Below are positions 1-11,815 of a stretch of DNA of 64,000 nt, piece by piece. Each line of letters begins with the position of its first letter. Position 1 is the stretch's first letter. This DNA comes from Norana najaformis. Lineage: Eukaryota > Annelida > Clitellata > Crassiclitellata > Hormogastridae. The stretch spans positions 20,120,064 to 20,184,063 of the forward strand of contig OZ029916.1 of assembly GCA_964023275.1 (NCBI GenBank), read 5' to 3'. The position numbers and the translations under genes are program-made. Below the pieces are notes generated by a model. The model was not told the origin of the DNA, did not search any database, and was given only the letters and a program-made list of their open reading frames with translations.

Positions 1-3000
1 TTTCTCAGCAGTGGCTTACTCAGCCTGACTTACTCAAATGGAACAGTATGTCATCACAACAGTAAGCCACGCTCGACAACCATCCACTTTATCTGTGCCA
101 GTGGAGTTGGCAAAGGAAAACCAGAGTTTGTTGGGGAAGATCCAGATGGTTGCTCTTACATCTTCTCATGGCACACAGAGCTAGCCTGTGACCAGCAGGT
201 TAGTTTTCAGTTGTCATATTATACTTTGCAAAAGTTAATATTGATGGCTTAAACTTTGTTGCATTACTTAGGCTAAAGATATCTTAGCTTTTGGTTGGAT
301 CTGTCGGAAAGTCTGTTGACAAAACATTCTTCTGAATATTTTTAATATTTTAAATTTAATTGTATAGTGCCAGTCTCTACTGATGAGCATCAGTTGATGA
401 CTGTACGTATTTACTGAAGGTCCCCACATCTGCCTGCAGATGAGCTTGCTCTTCTTATTGAGCGCTAACATCTTTTAGGCTAGTGGAGAGCGTTTTCAAG
501 TCTTTTCATATTCCTTAGAAGGCACTGTGGAAATGTTCAGTTAGGCCGACTTTTCTGCAGATTTATAGACGTTGCTGCAAATTAAGTGGAAAAAATACAT
601 TAGTTTTATTTAGTTTTAATTTCTGAATGTTTAGATTCGTTGTGTGGCACATTCCGATGAACAGGACTTTGATTTATCCTCATTGAAAATGGATCAAGGG
701 TTTTATACAGCAAAGGGGAGTTCTAATGCCACTACGTACTTTATCAATGTTTGTCGTCCACTTGGGGCCATCTATCGCAAGTTTTGCCCACCAGGAGCCG
801 CTGTTTGTCGAGAAGATTCAAACGGAAACCTGATCGTAAGATAGCTTCTGTTGAATTATACTTACCCCGAAGTAGTACAGTAAATAAGTGAAGCATCACC
901 TTGCAGACGTTTTGTTTTTAGTAGAATGACTTTGTAAAAAAATTGTTTTGCAGCTGCTTTGTGTTTTGCAGTGAATTTCTGTACTTCTTTTAGGAACTAA
1001 TACTGATAATAAAACGTTACATTTAATTTCTGGTACTATGCGAAAAGTTTATGTGGTGGAAATTTTTTTTTAATTTTATTTTTCCTATCACACCAAAATA
1101 TTTATGTCACAAACTCATTCAAGTTAACAGATAAAAGGTGAGGGGAGGAATATTAGCTGTGAGTCTGTTACATATCTTGACAACAGTCATCATCTGAGGT
1201 CTGTCATTAGTCTTGAGTTTCAGGAACTCTCAATACTTGTGCATCTGTGGAAAAGTTTGCCCACCAGAGACTTTTCTGTGTCTAGAAGATGGCATGGCCT
1301 TCCCATTCCAACTGTTTGCTTTGATAGTAATTGCGATTTTGTTTGTATGATTTGATTCTCCGACATAACAATGAAAAGCTACAATGTAGCCACTTGGTAA
1401 CACATCTGTAGGTTAATTAAACAGAAAGTGTAGCTGGTTCTTGTCTTGTATTCTGGTCAGTGTGGTGTGGTTATAAAGTACAACTTGGTGGTCTATCGGC
1501 AGCATAATGGGCCTGTAATGTATTGAATAAATATCAATGTTGATTCAAGCCTGCTGGACCACTGGACGACCCTGGACATGTTGTTTGCTCACACTTTTCT
1601 CTGTCACCAAGCAGTATAATTTGATATCGGCAGAAGCTGGGAAGTGCTGCAATGCATTGACCCCGTGTCTAGGACTTTGGGATTTGTCCACTGCTGGTTG
1701 AAGTGCCGAAGAGTGAGTATGTCCCCTATGTTTCATGAGGGACTTGGGAGCTTCACTTTTACTTATAAAGTCCTGGAAAGACTGATTCATTAGCTGATGT
1801 TGATGATGTTCATTTCATATGGATGTAGTTATTAGTTATCTAGCTGTGCAAATATTGCTGACTTACTCATGTCGTCTGAATATTTATTTATCTGCTTATC
1901 CTGGATTTGGTGTTTTTATTGCTAAAATGTCTTCTGCAGGTTAGCCTTATGTCTGAATTTATAATGACCAGTTTTCCTATGTTTCTTATGTAGAGCCTGG
2001 GATCGCTCAGTACAGGACCCGTGTATGATTCAGCTACCAGACGAGTGGTTCTGGTTTACAGCAATGGCAGTCTGTGTTCAAATAATTCAGATCTACATTG
2101 GAAAACAAGAATAAGTTTTATCTGCCAACCTGGACAATCTGAGGTCTGTGTCTGTGATATTTAAATCAAACCTTAGATGCAAATAGAGCTAGTTTAAATT
2201 TTGGTGGCAAATTATGCTTAGCTTCATATTCAAATGGCAAGTAAATAGTTTAATTACCAATTTTGCTACCCTACATTTTTTGCACATACTAGAATTTTTG
2301 GCTAGACTATTTTTACTCAGAACAATAATTTCTCAGAATAATAATTTTGTGAGGTTCAAACCTTTTTCGTGAGGTTCAAACCTCTTTCAACCTTCGTAGA
2401 AAAAGTTGAAACAAGTTTGAACCCCACACTAGGCAACAAGGTCAGCCTGTAGCTTAAGCTATGATGGTAGTAATATTGCAGTGGAAATTACTTGTTTAAT
2501 GAAATATTGATGTTACACTGCTTATACTTCTGTATTGTGTATCAAAAACCTGTATTCAGTTATATAGTATCATCAATTTAATCTTTGTTTTAAAAAGTGC
2601 TGCAGAATATTCTGTGATGGTGAGCAATTTTGTCATACAAACAGCATTTTCTTTTGTAGAATTTGCCAGAGTTGGTTCTTGTTGATCCTAAGTCCTGTGA
2701 ATATCAGTTTGAGTGGAAGACAGATGTTGTTTGTCCATCTTCTCCTGATCTCGGCCCATCGTCTGGTGGCGATTGTGTCTTTGTGAAAAACGAAACCAAC
2801 CAGGCATACAATTTCAGTAGCCTGATATCAACTGCCAGGAGCATTCAGGTAATTAACCGTTTATGGTATTTATTTGATTTAAAAATTGCTCTTCCATCTA
2901 AGCTGATGTGCCCTGTGGTTTAACAGTTTGGCAGTTTGATCTATGTAGACTTCATATGGCTAACGCGAGTTCCATACCCAGATTGAAAAGGTCAAAGGCT

Positions 3001-6000
3001 GTTTGTTTCATTGTTATATTGAATTCAAGAATTCTGTGTGGAACAAAACATAAAAGGATTGTTTGTATGTATGAATATTTTAATAAATTATTTGCATTGT
3101 GACTTGTGATGATATAAGCTAAAGGGGTTTTCAGTTGTCTTCTCTAAGAAATGCAGCAATCAGAATCATTTCTGCACTGAATTCTGTTGTCTGAGGAATT
3201 AATGTTTGCTTTGTAGTCAGCATTTTGCAAGTTCCAGATTTTCTGACATATGATTCATGTTAGACTGTCCAATTTTTCCTAATTTTAGATTTCCTCAAAG
3301 AAATTTCCTGGCAACAAGTATAACATCAGTCTCTGCGGCGAATTCAAGACTGGCGTCTGCAAATCATCATCAATTTGTCGAGTTGATGCTAACGGTCAAG
3401 TGCGTTCTTACGGTAGCTCCAGCAGATTGGTGCCTGTGTTTGAATCAGGTGTTAAGCTCTTATACCAGCAAGGAGCATCATGCTTATCAGAACATGAGCA
3501 AAGTAGGTGCTATTTATTATTAAATATGTTATTACACTGCTTGTAGACACATCATATTATCTGTTTAATATTATTAAAAGTCTGTACATGGTCATTAGAA
3601 AGGATGACTGAGGCACTTATAATCAGTATGTCGTAAACAGTCACTAAGTATAGTGACGGTGAAGCAAATGAGAGTGAAGATTGACAACAAGACTGAGATT
3701 TTGGCATCATGAGCGTGTGGAACATAATATTTAATAATTTCTAATGGATAAAATTAAAACATCAGTGCGTATTAGATAACACTGAATGCCACAGATAGCT
3801 GTGCAGAAGGTTAGCTCATTTGGGAAAACATAATGCAAGGCCAAAAGGTGTATACCTTACATGTGATTTCAAGCACTTTTAAAAATGTCATGATGATCAG
3901 CCTTTTGTCTATTAGCTGGAAGGCTGTTCCACACATGTAGATAAGCAACAGAGTGGCTTGTTGATCAATAAGTTTTGTGTCAGTTTTTCTGAATTATTTT
4001 AATTGTTGATGTGAGTCTGTGATTATGATTTAAAAGTCGTCTTGCTCTTATTGTGCTGTATTGCAGGATCTTTTTTAGTATATTTGCAAATGGACGTCAA
4101 TGAGGTTTACAATACTCAACTATTAATTTTAGGTACTGGAATTATCATGATGGAATGTGACAGAGAAGCAGGAAAAGACTCAGAACCAGTTCTTGACTAT
4201 GTAAGTGTCAGTTGTGATGTATGTGTATGTATGTTTCTGGACATTTCATATAGCACCTTTTACTTCTGAAAACTCTTCCAAGCACAGATCTGAAAGGTAC
4301 AGTGTTAGCTGAAAATGTTTTTGGGCTCTTTCTGGGTTTAAAGTTAGGATTTTCATTGTTGATCTTGTTTTAAAATGTTTAATAGTAAGTTTTTATATTA
4401 ATATACATATGTAAATGAATGTTTTAATGCATTCTAAGTACCTAATATTTTATTATTAATCTTAGACAAAACTGTTGTGTGATTAAAGTTCTGATTTTGC
4501 ATCAGTTGAAAGAGATGTTAGGAAGTTAGACATTGCCCACCTGGACAATTTGAATTTGTGATAGTCTATACAGTATGTTGTCTAGTATTCAATTCTGTGT
4601 AATGTAACCAAACAGTTTGAAATATGAAGTTTTTAAATATCTTTGTTAACAACTTTGTTACTTAATGATTGGTTTCAAAATGTTGGGAGTTAACTAAACC
4701 ACATTAATTGATGTTTTGATATTTTTGATCGTTTACTTGTTTCACTGATGTGGCCATGTGAGATAAATGTGTCTCGTCATTCAAGTTCTTTTGATGGCTT
4801 TTGTATGTATCAGTACTTTAGCAAATTTAGAATAACAGTTTTTGTTGGTTTAGGAGAATGAATGTTCAGTTCTGTTCAAGTGGAAAACACCACTTGCATG
4901 TCCACCCGTTGTTAGACCATGTCTTACCGATTACTTTGGTCAAACTGTTAATCTTACTTCTTTGTCTCTGCGGAGTGGCAGCTGGAAAACACAAGACTCT
5001 GATGGAAACAAGTAAGTTTTGGCTCAGACTGGGTTTTGGTTTTGATCCTGCATGACTGTTTCTCTTACCAGTTTCTTTATCGGCTCGTCATGTTTATGTC
5101 TCCCTGGCTGAGTGACTTGTTTGGTTCTTTCTGAGCCGTTTTCCATGACCATCTGCTGGTGGGCATTGTGTTTTTCTTCTTGAGAGGCTGTTTGCTAGTT
5201 TTGTCACTGCCTGAGGTCAACGTCTTGTTTCTATTTGAGTCATGCTAAGCTTGTAAATAGCTTAGGAAATAACACATTTTAACTTAAACTTGATATATTA
5301 TTCCATATATCTAGACAGCCTGTAGCAATGTATGTATATATATACATATATATACATATACTTATACAGAGATATAATTTTAGCATTAAAGTAAATTGCA
5401 CACATTTTTTAAATTTTGGTTTATAAGCAGCTTCTTTATTAATTTTTGTGATTCTGTTAGCATATCATCAGCATTTTCATATTTTAGAAATGTTAGTTTT
5501 GTTGACTTAAAGTGTTCTGTTTATTGGTTTTGCATGCAGTAACCAGTACTTTAGATCAATCTGGATTTATAATTCACATCAAGAAATTTATTTTTTGTGT
5601 GGTCGTTTGAAGACATTGTGTTCTCTGGGTTTTTAATCAGGAACAGTTTCTTTAATAGTCTAAGAACTATGTCTTTTACCACTTTATTAAAAACTCTGTC
5701 TTTTTGCTAGATGAGAACTTTTGCAGTTAGTTGAGAACGGTTACTTGTGTAAATCAGGAACTATGTATTTTACTATTGAATTAAGATTAACTTAAATAAT
5801 TAAAAGATTAAGATTAATTAAATTAATTTTTTCCAATTAAGAAGAAACTTTCTTTGTCTCTTGGCAATATTGTCTCTTGATATTTTTTAAGAACTGGTGT
5901 TTACCATTTACCATTTAATTACCATAAGAAACGTGTTTGACCATTTTAATTAGGAACAAGTTTTTCTTCCATTTTTGATTAGGAATAATGTCTTTAAAAG

Positions 6001-9000
6001 TTTAAAAGATGGCCTGTGTTTTGCTTTCTTTTAAGAATTGATCCTGTGTCTTTTGCCACTTAGGTATTTCATCAACTTATGTCGTGGTGTTAATGATGGC
6101 CCAAGTGGCTGTGGTAATGATGTGGCGGTTTGTCGAAAGCATCCAAATGGCGCCGTGCAACTCCTTGGCAAAGTTGACTCTCAGTCAATGGGTTTGGATG
6201 AGGCAGCTTCAACGGGTATATCATGTACTAGTCAGATTCTAATTTCTGTTTTTATTGTCGTTGCAAAATTTAAAAACTAAAACATAAGAGAATGATAGCG
6301 CTTGCCTTTCTCGCCTGTGCTGTTAATTGTTTGAATATAGAAAATAAATTGTTACATATTGTTTGCCCTTTACTTTATATTCTCAGGTGGTACTAGTCTA
6401 TAAATGGTTATGAAATGCTGTGGTTACAAAATACTGTCTTGCTCATTTTATCACTCACCAGCTGAATTAAGTGAAGTAAAGTAACTTCAAATGTGTTCTG
6501 TATCACATTCAACTGAAATCCGGTGAAGTGATGTCTGGAAGTTGAAGGTTTTGACTGATGCCTAACTAGGACAAAAACAGTCCAACTTCGTAACTATTTC
6601 TTCACCTTTACAAGTGGACAGTGTGTGAGTGCGGTATTTTTTGTAGCACTTGGGTGAAAGGCTGCAGCAGTTTCATTGGACCAGTTTGCCACTGAGATTT
6701 AATTGTTTGATTTTATTGGTTTCTGCAGACACCGGTAAAGCTGTTATTGTTGAATATTCATACACTGGGACGTCCTGCAGCGCACACATAGCACTGACCT
6801 GTAGCGAAGAAAATGAAGAGCCTCGTGTCAAAGAGGTGTCGGACAGTTGCACAGTTGACATTGTCTGGAAGACAAACTTTGTTTGTCGTAAAGGAGCTGG
6901 GTGAGTTTAATCTGTCTAACAGGGAAACTTGGGAAATTTAATCTGTCTAACAGGGAAGCTTGGGAAGTTTAATCTGTCTAACAGGGAAACTTGGGAAGTT
7001 TAATCTGTCTAACAGGGAAACTTGGGAAGTTTAATCTGTCTAACAGGGAAACTTGGGAAGTTTAATCTGTCTAACAGAGAAGTTGCGTTTGTTGCCTATT
7101 CTGTTTGCTTAACTGAGTGGGAGCTTCAGTCCATCATGTTAAGATGCTGCAGACAGCCTGTAATTCCATTCGTTTGATTTTACATGTTACGAACAACAGC
7201 ACGTTGTAACCTCATATGAAATTATGCAAGTTTATGTATATATATATATATATATATTAAATTAAATAGTTGTAATATATACCAAAGTTTATGTCCAGTG
7301 TTAAAACATTTTTTACAAATGGTATCAGAAATAGGGTAGTTCAGGTGTCATAGAATCATTGCATTGTGGCAAAAAACAATACTTATCCTATCCAGCTAAT
7401 TCCTGTGATAGCTTTATGCTGAATTGCAAGTCTAATTCAAAATTGAATTGAATCTGAAGAGTTTGTATTTCCCTACTTGATGCATGCTGTTTCAACTAGT
7501 TTGCCCACTATAAACTGACTTTTTGTGTCAGAATTTTGGTTAGGTTTTGATGTCATTAGCTATGTATGTATGTTTGTAACAATACACTTCATATGGCACC
7601 TGTTAAATGCCTCTCAAAAGCACAGCTAATGCCTTGTGCTATAGATGCCAGTGCCACATAAATAACTGTTTATTTATTTATCAGATGTTAGACACTGCTC
7701 CAAAACATTTGTTTCATTTTCTTTGAAGTGATGATCATCATGATGCTAGCACTTCAATCCCAGGCTTCACTATTCATTACCCTGGATCAGAACCACATTC
7801 TAATCTTCCAGGAAAGTCTGAGGAAACTGGTGGCAGTGGCTCTCAAAATGCCATCATTGCAATCTTTGTTATCGCAGCTCTTGTTCTCGTGATTGTCTTG
7901 GTCGTGGTATTCCGTCGTTCTGACAGAAGGTAAATTTAAGAGTCTTTTGCTTTCCAGGTAGAGTTTTTGTGGAGTTGGGATAATTAGAGTTGCCTTTGAT
8001 CACTCATGCATTTTTAATATTTGGAGGCAGGCTTGTTTGATTGAAGGTTTACAGAATCTGTTTACTGGGGCTGATGTTTGTGAGACCTCTAGACTGATCG
8101 AAAAATCAAAAATATGCAAAATTTATTCTGTCCTGGGTATATGGACAAGTAATATACTATTGCCTATATGTGTATTAGATGTGTACTGATCAACAATTTT
8201 CACTATTTGGCTGAATTACAGTAGTCAATCCATTCTTTTGCTAAATGCAAATAGGAATATGATTATCTGTGAGTTCAGATACATAATTAAATTGTAAACG
8301 ATTAAGAAGCGAGATGCTGTTAGTGGTTTTGTGTTAAAAACAGGGCCACATGAGATGTGAAAGCCACAAAGATGGTAATCAGACTTGGTTTCGAGAATTT
8401 TAAAATAATTCCAAGTTTAATTGATTTATCCATGTTATTTGCTGAAATACCTGACACTTGGCTTGACCAAAATCAGAACAGCATAAAAGCACCTTTGTGA
8501 GTTACTTAAAAGATGCTATACAGGTTTAGTGATACATACACAGAAATTTGCAAATTGCAACTTTGTTCCTAAACCATACCAGATTTTCAAGCAATATGTT
8601 GCAAGGGGTAAAAATGCACATCACTTCCAGTAATGTCAGTCACTGATTGTTTGAAAGGTGGTCACATTTTGGTAACTTGGAATTGGGGAAACTGAAATTT
8701 AGGGATTAGGCAAAACTTTCAGTTGTTTGATGATTCAGTCTTTAATTTTGAGTTTTCTTGAATACAGATATTTGAATTATCCCATAATTTGGCCAAATAT
8801 GAGTCTAAAATTTATTTTCAGTATGTCCCTAGTATGTGTGTATATATACCGTATTTTCCGGGTTATTATGCGCACTTGTGTATAATGCGCAATAGCATTA
8901 TTTTGCCTGATTTTTACTTTGATCCACATATAATGCGCACCGCAGCATAGTGCGCAAGCACTATACCCAGGACATACATTTTGACTGCACCTAGCGCATT

Positions 9001-10120
9001 ATCCTTCATCTAGAGTAGAAAAATCCGCTCATAGCGTGTCTTCTATTCCTATATTATCCGATCAGCAATTTATTTGAAACTAACAAAAATAATTTAAAAA
9101 TCATCTCTTACGTCAAATTAATTTTAAATTTCTGTAAAGTTTTTTTTTAATTTTATAAAATTCCGTTAAATATATTACCGTAATTTTGGCATGGTTTTCA
9201 CCCGTCCATGCTGTTTCTCCATGTAGAATGAAAGCGGAAATTAAGATGGCGGCTTAGGCTTGACGCTTGCAAGTGTTAGATCAATAATTTATGTAGCGCT
9301 TAATCACTTCTTGGGAAAAATGCAGATGAAGGAGACTGATTTAAAATATTAAAAAATTTTTACAAGTTTTGATCTGTTCAACGCGTGCAAGCGTTAAATT
9401 TATAATTTTAAAATCAAATTGTTGAAAAGTACCGGTAGTTAAGATGCTTCAAACATAAGAAATTATAAAATCATTTTAAAAGTCAGACGCTTTAAATATA
9501 AAATGTTAAAGTCATTTAAAAGTATTCAAGATGCTGCAAATATAAAATGTTCAAGTAATTTTAAAAGTATTTAAGATGCTTTATATATAAAATGTTTAAG
9601 TTCGCTAAGCTACAAATTACTCATGTTCACGCATCAGTTTCATCACTTGGTTCGCTTTCGAAGCCTTCAAAGTCTTCACTCTCCGAATCTGATTCGAACA
9701 GCTGCGGATGACATTTCTTTTGTCAAAACAAAGCGAGCGATCAGAAAATCCAAATATCAGAAAAATGGCGGAATTTTCTTTGTGTATTCTAATAATGGTA
9801 TTCTATGCGAAAGTTTGACAAAATCATTATATAGGTAAAATCATTATATAAAAAGCAACACTGAGCGATAATCAGGTAAACATTGACGATATTTCTTTTG
9901 TTAAAAACCAAGCGCGTGATAAGAAAATTCAAAAATCCGAAAACACAAATAGCGGATTGTTATTGCGTGTTTTTAAATAATGGTATTATATGCAAACATT
10001 TTTAAAAATCATTATATATTGCGCACCTGGGTATTGTGCGCACCATCATGAAACACTAAAAAAAACCGCGCGTTATACCCCGGAAAATACGGTATATATG
10101 TATATATATATATGTATATA

Positions 10121-10155
<35 letters not shown>

Positions 10156-11120
10156 GATATATATAATGTGTGTGTGTGTAATTGGGGTGGCTTATCACTG
10201 CCGTTTGGTGAGATCAGTTTCTGTGCTGATGGTTGGCATGGTTGAAGCAAAGTTACATCGATTGGTTTTGGTCATTTTCGTTTTGGCTTTAGTCAGTTTC
10301 ATTTTAAGGCTAGGTTGTTAGCTGGGTAACTCATTTGTTACATATAATGTGTGCATTTTTCTTATTTCTGGTATTAAATAGTAATAGTTCTGGGCAAACT
10401 TTGCTTTGCTTAATAAGCTGAAATCAGAAATAATTTGGCCTATTCTTTATAGACTACTTTTCACTGCACACAATGCAGTTCAGGTGAAATACCAGTAAGA
10501 GTTTTTGGCAGTGTAAGAAGGTTGTGAAGTAAATTCAGTTTGTGCCAAATAGGTGGTTTACAACAGTTGTGTGTTATTCATATCAAAAGAAATTTGAATT
10601 TCTTTTCAGGGCGTTATTGGCTGGAAGAATTAAGTCATGCCTCAGTAGAAGACAATCGCATTCATCAATTCAGTATTCAGCGGTATGTCAGGCCATTTCA
10701 AGTTGGCCAATGTTAAGCTCCCTTGCAAATAATTTCTTTTGTAAGAGCATTTCACAATTTACTTGTTTTGATTAAGCTTCTGTTGATTCCAGGAAAGGAA
10801 GCTGCTGTCTACTGCTCAACTTTAAATTATAATTTTTTTAGCTGTTGGTGTTGCTGTTATAATGGGGAGGAACAAATGCCTTTGCTCATTAGTATCATTT
10901 CTCCTCTTATCATCAGGTTCCTCTTATTATCAGTGGAGATACAAACTTGTTTAAATTTTTCCTGTTTATATTGAATTCATTGAATTTATTGTAATATTTT
11001 ATGTAATTACTCTTATTTCTTTAGCTCTCTGACCAAGACTTGAATGAAGAAGATGGCTTGCTGAGTCAAAAAAGTGGAAATATCCAGCATTATGATAGCG
11101 ATGATGATATATTGTTATGA
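1..11120 (+). CDS. IGF2R: Cation-independent mannose-6-phosphate receptor (IGF2R-type), 3' part, 12 exons
   Basis: A type I membrane receptor that in animals carries lysosomal hydrolases from Golgi and cell surface to endosomes. Exons with matching phases: before 198 (probable acceptor near 8), 635-835, 1994-2143, 2660-2848, 3289-3502, 4133-4200, 4854-5011, 6064-6215, 6729-6900, 7729-7929, 10610-10682, 11025-11120, about 620 residues. Seen: Cys-rich repeats with FINVCRP/FINLCRG, YSNGxxC, FICA/FICQ and CxYxFxWxT motifs, giving the end of one repeat and three further ones. Exon 10 has a Gly/Ser-rich stalk and a hydrophobic helix (AIIAIFVIAALVLVIVLVVV), then RRSDRR. Exons 11-12 give a short tail of about 60 residues containing YSAL, EEDGLL and a terminal DDDILL. 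The human tail is much longer. In the exon 3 repeat the Glu expected six residues before the conserved Tyr is Arg, so sugar binding there is doubtful (inference). The N-terminal part lies left of the window. Confidence 0.93.
1545..1745 (+). repeat. SINE body fragment in receptor intron 2
   Basis: The stretch with GTTTGCTCACAC, CTCTGTCACCAAGCAGTAT and GGACTTTGGGATT matches the reverse strand of the repeats near 24.4-24.6, 42.8-43.1 and 56.0-56.2 kb. Those copies carry a tRNA-like head; here the head is missing or decayed. It lies inside an intron and no coding role is seen. Confidence 0.6.
5630..6063 (+). repeat. Degenerate ~30-bp intronic repeat ending in a splice acceptor
   Basis: The 3' part of the intron before exon 8 is built from about ten diverged units of the form TAAGAACT..TGTCTTTT..CCATTTAAT. 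The last unit (TAAGAATTG..GTGTCTTTTGCCACTTAG) supplies the polypyrimidine tract and the AG used by exon 8 at 6064. Units differ in length and sequence, so this is an old array. Confidence 0.5.
6901..7085 (+). repeat. 31-bp minisatellite starting at a splice donor
   Basis: Six near-identical 31-bp units (core GTTTAATCTGTCTAACAGGG then AAACTTGGGAA) begin directly at the donor GTGAGTTTAATC of receptor exon 9. Each unit carries CTAAC followed by CAG, which resembles a compressed branch point and acceptor. Confidence 0.9.
8848..10093. mobile_element. DNA transposon, ~1.25 kb, degenerate, TA-flanked
   Basis: Both ends read ACCGTATTTTCCGGG as inverted repeats (ends near 8848 and 10093), imperfect over about 28 bp and flanked by TA. 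Subterminal DNA is rich in TGCGCA words. Inside, about 125 bp near 9713-9836 is repeated in diverged form at 9889-10018. TA flanks and terminal inverted repeats fit the Tc1/mariner/pogo superfamily, but the family is not certain. The element lies in receptor intron 10. Confidence 0.65.
9627..9716 (-). pseudogene. Possible transposase C-terminal tail remnant
   Basis: On the minus strand an open stretch encodes an acidic Ser/Glu/Asp tail (FESDSESEDFEGFESEP and on to a stop). Such acidic tails with an FEGF-like motif occur at the ends of some pogo-like transposases. No catalytic core is recognisable in the rest of the element, so only a remnant is claimed. Confidence 0.35.
10093..10165. repeat. 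(TA)n microsatellite
   Basis: Almost pure alternating TA with a few interruptions, then a short (TG)n. It adjoins the right end of the TA-flanked transposon. Confidence 0.9.
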
Positions 11121-11376
11121 GCTACTTATAGCAATCAGCATATACAAGATACATTTTGTGTTTCTTGAGCGTGAACGTTTGTATTTTGTTAGTGCTTGGT
11201 ATAAGCATATATTACTACAATAAGTGTTAAAATGTGATATGTAAAAGTTTAGCAGATCCATACATCTGCACTTGAAGGCCTGTTATTCAGATGAGATATA
11301 CATGGGTATATGTATGTATGTATATAGAGCTGAAATGTCTGCTGTGAGTTTTCTTGGTGCTTCAATAGAATTGATC

Positions 11377-11382
11377 AATAAA
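11377..11382 (+). terminator. Polyadenylation signal of the receptor gene
   Basis: AATAAA lies about 257 bp after the stop codon of the mannose-6-phosphate receptor gene, with T/GT-rich DNA following. It is the first AATAAA after the stop codon and is compatible with a short 3' UTR. Confidence 0.6.
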
Positions 11383-11659
11383 ATGTTCAACAATTCTGTT
11401 GTGGTTTATTGTTTCTCTAAATTGTATAGAATGTGTTTGCTTAACAAGATCCACGTTTCATCAAAGTGTATGAAATATTTACCGAATTTTTGTACAGTAT
11501 TACATGGTGCTTAAGTGTTTTCCTAACTGAATTATTGGTTGTTGGTTACTTGCTATAATTTAAAAAGTGCTCGCAAGTGCTCTTGTAACTGTAGTCTTTA
11601 ATGCTAAGAATTAGACATCTACCAAATATTGTTACAGAAGGTACGAAGATGTTTTCACC

Positions 11660-11815
11660 AGAAAGTATCTTGATTCCCTTACACTGACACGAGTTATAAG
11701 TGTTCAGTGCAGGAGAATCTTCTTTGTAGCTGAGCCAAGTTTTTGGAATGCCATGCCTCATTCTGTTAACTCTCTTGAGTATTGAGTATCTGTTGAGTAT
11801 CTCCAATCATATTAG
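11660..11815 (+). mobile_element. LINE (CR1/L2-type) C-terminal fragment
   Basis: A + strand frame reads RVISVQCRRIFFVAEPSFWN and continues with AMPHSV. This matches the C-terminal signature of CR1/L2-type reverse transcriptase proteins, as in the L2 LINE at 20.3-23.65 kb ([14 protein letters not shown]). Stops follow soon after. It is short and decayed. Confidence 0.5.

Noticed and set aside
6901-7085. CRISPR-like direct repeats
   Set aside because: Units are contiguous with no unique spacers and lie in an animal intron; it is a minisatellite.
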